From: Aequorivita echinoideorum
GTDB taxonomy: Bacteria > Bacteroidota > Bacteroidia > Flavobacteriales > Flavobacteriaceae
Direction: 5' to 3'
DNA: 64,000 bases
Assembly (NCBI RefSeq): GCF_018476645.1
Contig: NZ_JAHCTB010000003.1
Span: 62,001-126,000, forward strand
The position numbers were made by a program, and so were the translations under genes. Under the pieces are notes generated by a model that saw only the letters and a program-made list of their open reading frames with translations, was not told the origin of the DNA and searched no databases. This document shows positions 61,752-64,000 of this stretch, piece by piece (the stretch's first letter is position 1; each line of letters starts with the position of its first letter).

Positions 61752-63581
61752 TTACATCTTCCTATATAGTTTTTTTAATTTTGAAGGCGTTATTATAGAT
61801 TGCCAATCTGCGCCCAGTGCGTTTTCCCATAAAGGAACCATACCCATTGCTATATGAACCATCATTTCCAATTGTTCTTCTGAAATATTTTCGCAAACTC
61901 CTTTCGGAATTTCCACATCATTTTTTAGTGCCATTTCTTTAAAAATTGCAACGTATTTGGGATAAAATTCATCCAAATATTGAAAAACGATACAATTACC
62001 TACCCCGTGCTTTGTTCCTAATACATATGAAAGACCGTAACTCATAGCGTGGCAAACACCAACCTGAGAATACGCAATGCTCATGCCGCCGTGCCACGAG
62101 GCCATCATCAATTTTGCCCGGGATTCTTCTTCCGAAAGTGTATTTCCCAAAAAGATTTCCAAACAAAGATCGTATGCCTTTTCACCGTAACTCTGGCTAA
62201 AAGCATTCAAAAAAGTACCATTTAGCGATTCAACACAATGAATAAAACAATCCATACCCGTATAAAACCATTGGTTTTTTGGCACACCCTGCGCTAAATC
62301 TGGATCCAAAATAACTTGATCAAATGGCGTGTAATCACTATTTATGCCCAATTTGCGCGTAGGGCCCGTTAAAACCGTTGTTCGTGAAACTTCAGCGCCT
62401 GTACCTGAAATTGTGGGAATTCCCACGTGGTAGATTGCTTTGTTTTTAACAATATCCCAACCTTGGTAATCTGCCGCGCTTCCCTCATTAGCCAGCATTA
62501 TGGAAACAGCTTTCGCTAAATCCATAACCGTACCACCACCAATTCCAATAATGCCAGAGGGACTGTTTTTGAATTCTGCTTTAATATTTTTTACCAATTC
62601 ATCAACTTGTGAGGTTTTTGGCTCTTCAGCTGCAGATATAAAAATCAATTTATCGTTGAAACGAAGACTTATTCTATTTATAAGTGAAGTATTTCCTTCG
62701 AAAACATCATCTACCAAATATATAAATGGCGCATTCTCCTTTTTATGTTCGGCCAAAATATCCAATAATTGGTTGAACGATCCTTGACCGAATACCACTT
62801 TTGGTACCATCGGAAAATTCCTAAATTTATTATTGACCGTTTTTGGTGAATTTTCCGCCAGCATTTTATTTGCTTTTACAAGATCTTCTGGAGTGTCTAT
62901 TTCTACACCGGCAATATTTGAAATTGCCATCTTTATATTTTTTCCGTATTCCAAATACCGGATGCACTCTATTTTTTCAACCGCTTCCAACGAACGCATT
63001 GGCAATCTATAAAAATCCATAATCGCCTGTTTTCTAAATGCATAAATACCTTTGTGCTTATAATATTTTACATCCACATTTTTATCACGCGGATATGGTA
63101 TGGGCGAACGGGAAAAATAGAGGGCAAAATTATCTTTATCTGTTAAAACCTTTACGCAATTGGGATCGCTGATTTCCTGCCAATCCGTGATTTCGGTCAT
63201 AAGGGAGGCCAAATCGATTTTTTCGGCATCGGTTTCGTTAAAAACGGACAATACTTTTTCAAGTCCTTCACGGCTGGTAAATGGCTCATCTCCTTGAACA
63301 TTAACAACAATATCCACATCCATATGTTCAACCGCTTCTGCTATTCGGTCACTGCCGCAATCGTGCTCCTTTTGGCTCATAATTGCCTTTCCGCCGTGCT
63401 TTTCAATTTCACTGAAAATAATATCGCTATCCGTTACCACATAAACTTCATCAAAAAGTTCCGTTGCTTTTGCGGCTTCATATGTTCTAACGATTACGGG
63501 CTTACCGCCCAAATCTTTCATTAATTTACCAGGAAATCTGGACGCGGCGTAACGCGCCGGAATCATTGCTATTATTTTCAA
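61752..63581 (-). CDS. kdsB: fused KdsB (CMP-Kdo synthetase) and KdnB-like iron alcohol dehydrogenase
   Basis: 609 residues in two domains. Residues 1-245 are Kds[16 protein letters not shown] with Arg10 and Lys19, [12 protein letters not shown], and NVQGDEP with Asp98 for metal and CTP. Residues ~255-609 are an iron-containing alcohol dehydrogenase: [10 protein letters not shown] at 348-357, and metal ligands Asp444, His448, His511 and His525. In Shewanella, KdnB oxidises Kdo at C8 and KdnA aminates it to 8-amino-Kdo, which a matched KdsB then activates. The fusion therefore suggests Kdo8N in lipopolysaccharide. A KdnA aminotransferase is not in the window. No frame break at the junction. 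Confidence 0.88.
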   Translation of the reverse strand: MKIIAMIPARYAASRFPGKLMKDLGGKPVIVRTYEAAKATELFDEVYVVTDSDIIFSEIEKHGGKAIMSQKEHDCGSDRIAEAVEHMDVDIVVNVQGDEPFTSREGLEKVLSVFNETDAEKIDLASLMTEITDWQEISDPNCVKVLTDKDNFALYFSRSPIPYPRDKNVDVKYYKHKGIYAFRKQAIMDFYRLPMRSLEAVEKIECIRYLEYGKNIKMAISNIAGVEIDTPEDLVKANKMLAENSPKTVNNKFRNFPMVPKVVFGQGSFNQLLDILAEHKKENAPFIYLVDDVFEGNTSLINRISLRFNDKLIFISAAEEPKTSQVDELVKNIKAEFKNSPSGIIGIGGGTVMDLAKAVSIMLANEGSAADYQGWDIVKNKAIYHVGIPTISGTGAEVSRTTVLTGPTRKLGINSDYTPFDQVILDPDLAQGVPKNQWFYTGMDCFIHCVESLNGTFLNAFSQSYGEKAYDLCLEIFLGNTLSEEESRAKLMMASWHGGMSIAYSQVGVCHAMSYGLSYVLGTKHGVGNCIVFQYLDEFYPKYVAIFKEMALKNDVEIPKGVCENISEEQLEMMVHIAMGMVPLWENALGADWQSIITPSKLKKLYRKM

Positions 63582-63606
63582 AAGAGATATTTTTTAATTT
63601 GGAAAC

Positions 63607-63614
63607 CAAAAATA
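63607..63614 (-). promoter_or_regulatory. TAnnTTTG -7 element for the KdsB fusion gene
   Basis: TATTTTTG on the minus strand, 26 bp upstream of the ATG at 63581. Confidence 0.5.
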
Positions 63615-63715
63615 AGAAGTTTGCGCACTTTATACTTTTTTTTCCAAGGTTTTCTAAAATTGGTGGCAAATAGCCGTTTCAATATAAATGATGGGAAATT
63701 TTGTGAATGGTGGCG

Positions 63716-64000
63716 TTAGGCTTCAAAAAAATCTTCTTTGAAACCAATGAGATATAACTTTTCCCGTGCCCGTGTAATCGCAGTGTAAAGCCAGCGAAGA
63801 TACTCTTTATCAACACCGTTCGGCAAATAGGGCTGCTCTACAAAAACCGTGTTCCACTGTCCTCCCTGCGATTTATGGCACGTGATGGCGTAGCTGAATT
63901 TCACCTGTAACGCATTGAAATATCTATTGTTTTTAACCGCTAAAAACTTTTTGTATTTGGATTTTTCGGAAGCGTAATCTTTCATCACTTCAACATATAA
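63716..64000 (-). CDS. C-terminal part of an ATP-dependent RecD/UvrD-type helicase (partial)
   Basis: The last 94 codons; the frame is open to the window edge (in-frame codons continue past 63988 without a start that must be used). KFSYAITCHKSQGGQWNTVF is the motif V-type helicase C-terminal segment (UvrD_C_2) and WLYTAITRAREKLYLIG is motif VI. Likely a RecD-like or AAA_30-type helicase; the N-terminal half is outside. Confidence 0.85.
   Translation of the reverse strand, partial: LYVEVMKDYASEKSKYKKFLAVKNNRYFNALQVKFSYAITCHKSQGGQWNTVFVEQPYLPNGVDKEYLRWLYTAITRAREKLYLIGFKEDFFEA

Overview
The window is 64 kb of chromosome from a member of the Bacteroidota, almost certainly Flavobacteriaceae. The evidence is type IX secretion (T9SS) C-terminal sorting domains on two secreted proteins, a short (289 aa) Bacteroidetes-type primary sigma factor, TAnnTTTG (-7) promoter motifs in front of many genes, the TamB/TamL pair, an HU-HIG protein, DUF6266-type proteins and generally low GC. 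The genus cannot be fixed from the sequence alone. No rRNA, tRNA or CRISPR array was seen.

Layout. 0-6.5 kb: a small HTH-like protein, an unrecognised 250-aa protein, a secreted leucine-rich-repeat T9SS protein, an AI-2E-type permease and an M14 (AstE/aspartoacylase-like) metallohydrolase, separated by long arrays of 7-bp repeats. 6.7-9.6 kb: an ATP-grasp ligase coupled to a DUF1704 (QEGLA-motif) metallocarboxypeptidase. 10.0-16.1 kb (all minus strand): a six-gene sugar-nucleotide operon, UDP-HexNAc dehydrogenase, UDP-HexNAc 4-epimerase and rfbB-rfbC-rfbD-rfbA for dTDP-L-rhamnose. 16.3-25.7 kb: a ZIP-like permease, a YtxH-like protein, the TamB-TamL outer-membrane assembly pair and MsrA. 25.9-33 kb: YceI, two pirins, a Crp/Fnr regulator, three tandem paralogous exported proteins and a T9SS adhesin-like protein. 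33-43.2 kb: transporters, a cluster of tiny tandem ORFs sharing a SKAYTWNxKRRFR tail, a universal stress protein, rpoD, an SLC13 permease, MscS, HU-HIG and an OmpA lipoprotein. 43.2-48.1 kb: a 5-kb accessory island with a RAYT transposase and its REP units, a HEPN/DUF5343 two-gene module, a DUF6266 protein behind a helically phased repeat, an excisionase-like HTH and a frameshifted kinase-like gene; the island is bracketed by near-identical terminator hairpins in opposite orientation. 48.1-61 kb: two SDR oxidoreductases, a VanX-like dipeptidase, two MscS channels, a thioesterase, DUF72, an aldehyde dehydrogenase, gcvT-glsA, a pterin dehydratase, YebC and a lipoprotein. 61.2-63.6 kb: an acyltransferase and a KdsB fused to an iron-type alcohol dehydrogenase (KdnB-like), suggesting 8-amino-Kdo synthesis. 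A helicase fragment runs off the right edge.

How the genes fit together. Much of the window builds or maintains the cell envelope: rhamnose and uronic-acid sugar nucleotides, Kdo or Kdo8N activation, TamB/TamL, OmpA, four predicted channels or permeases for osmotic or small-molecule control, and T9SS cargo. The most interesting candidates for undescribed biology are the phased GCAA array at 45.9 kb and the related 21-bp array at 31.3 kb, the tiny paralogous peptides at 35.2 kb, the HEPN/DUF5343 pair, the ligase/carboxypeptidase/deacylase gene group at 5.5-9.6 kb, and the tandem REP units that carry copies of the 3' end of the RAYT gene.
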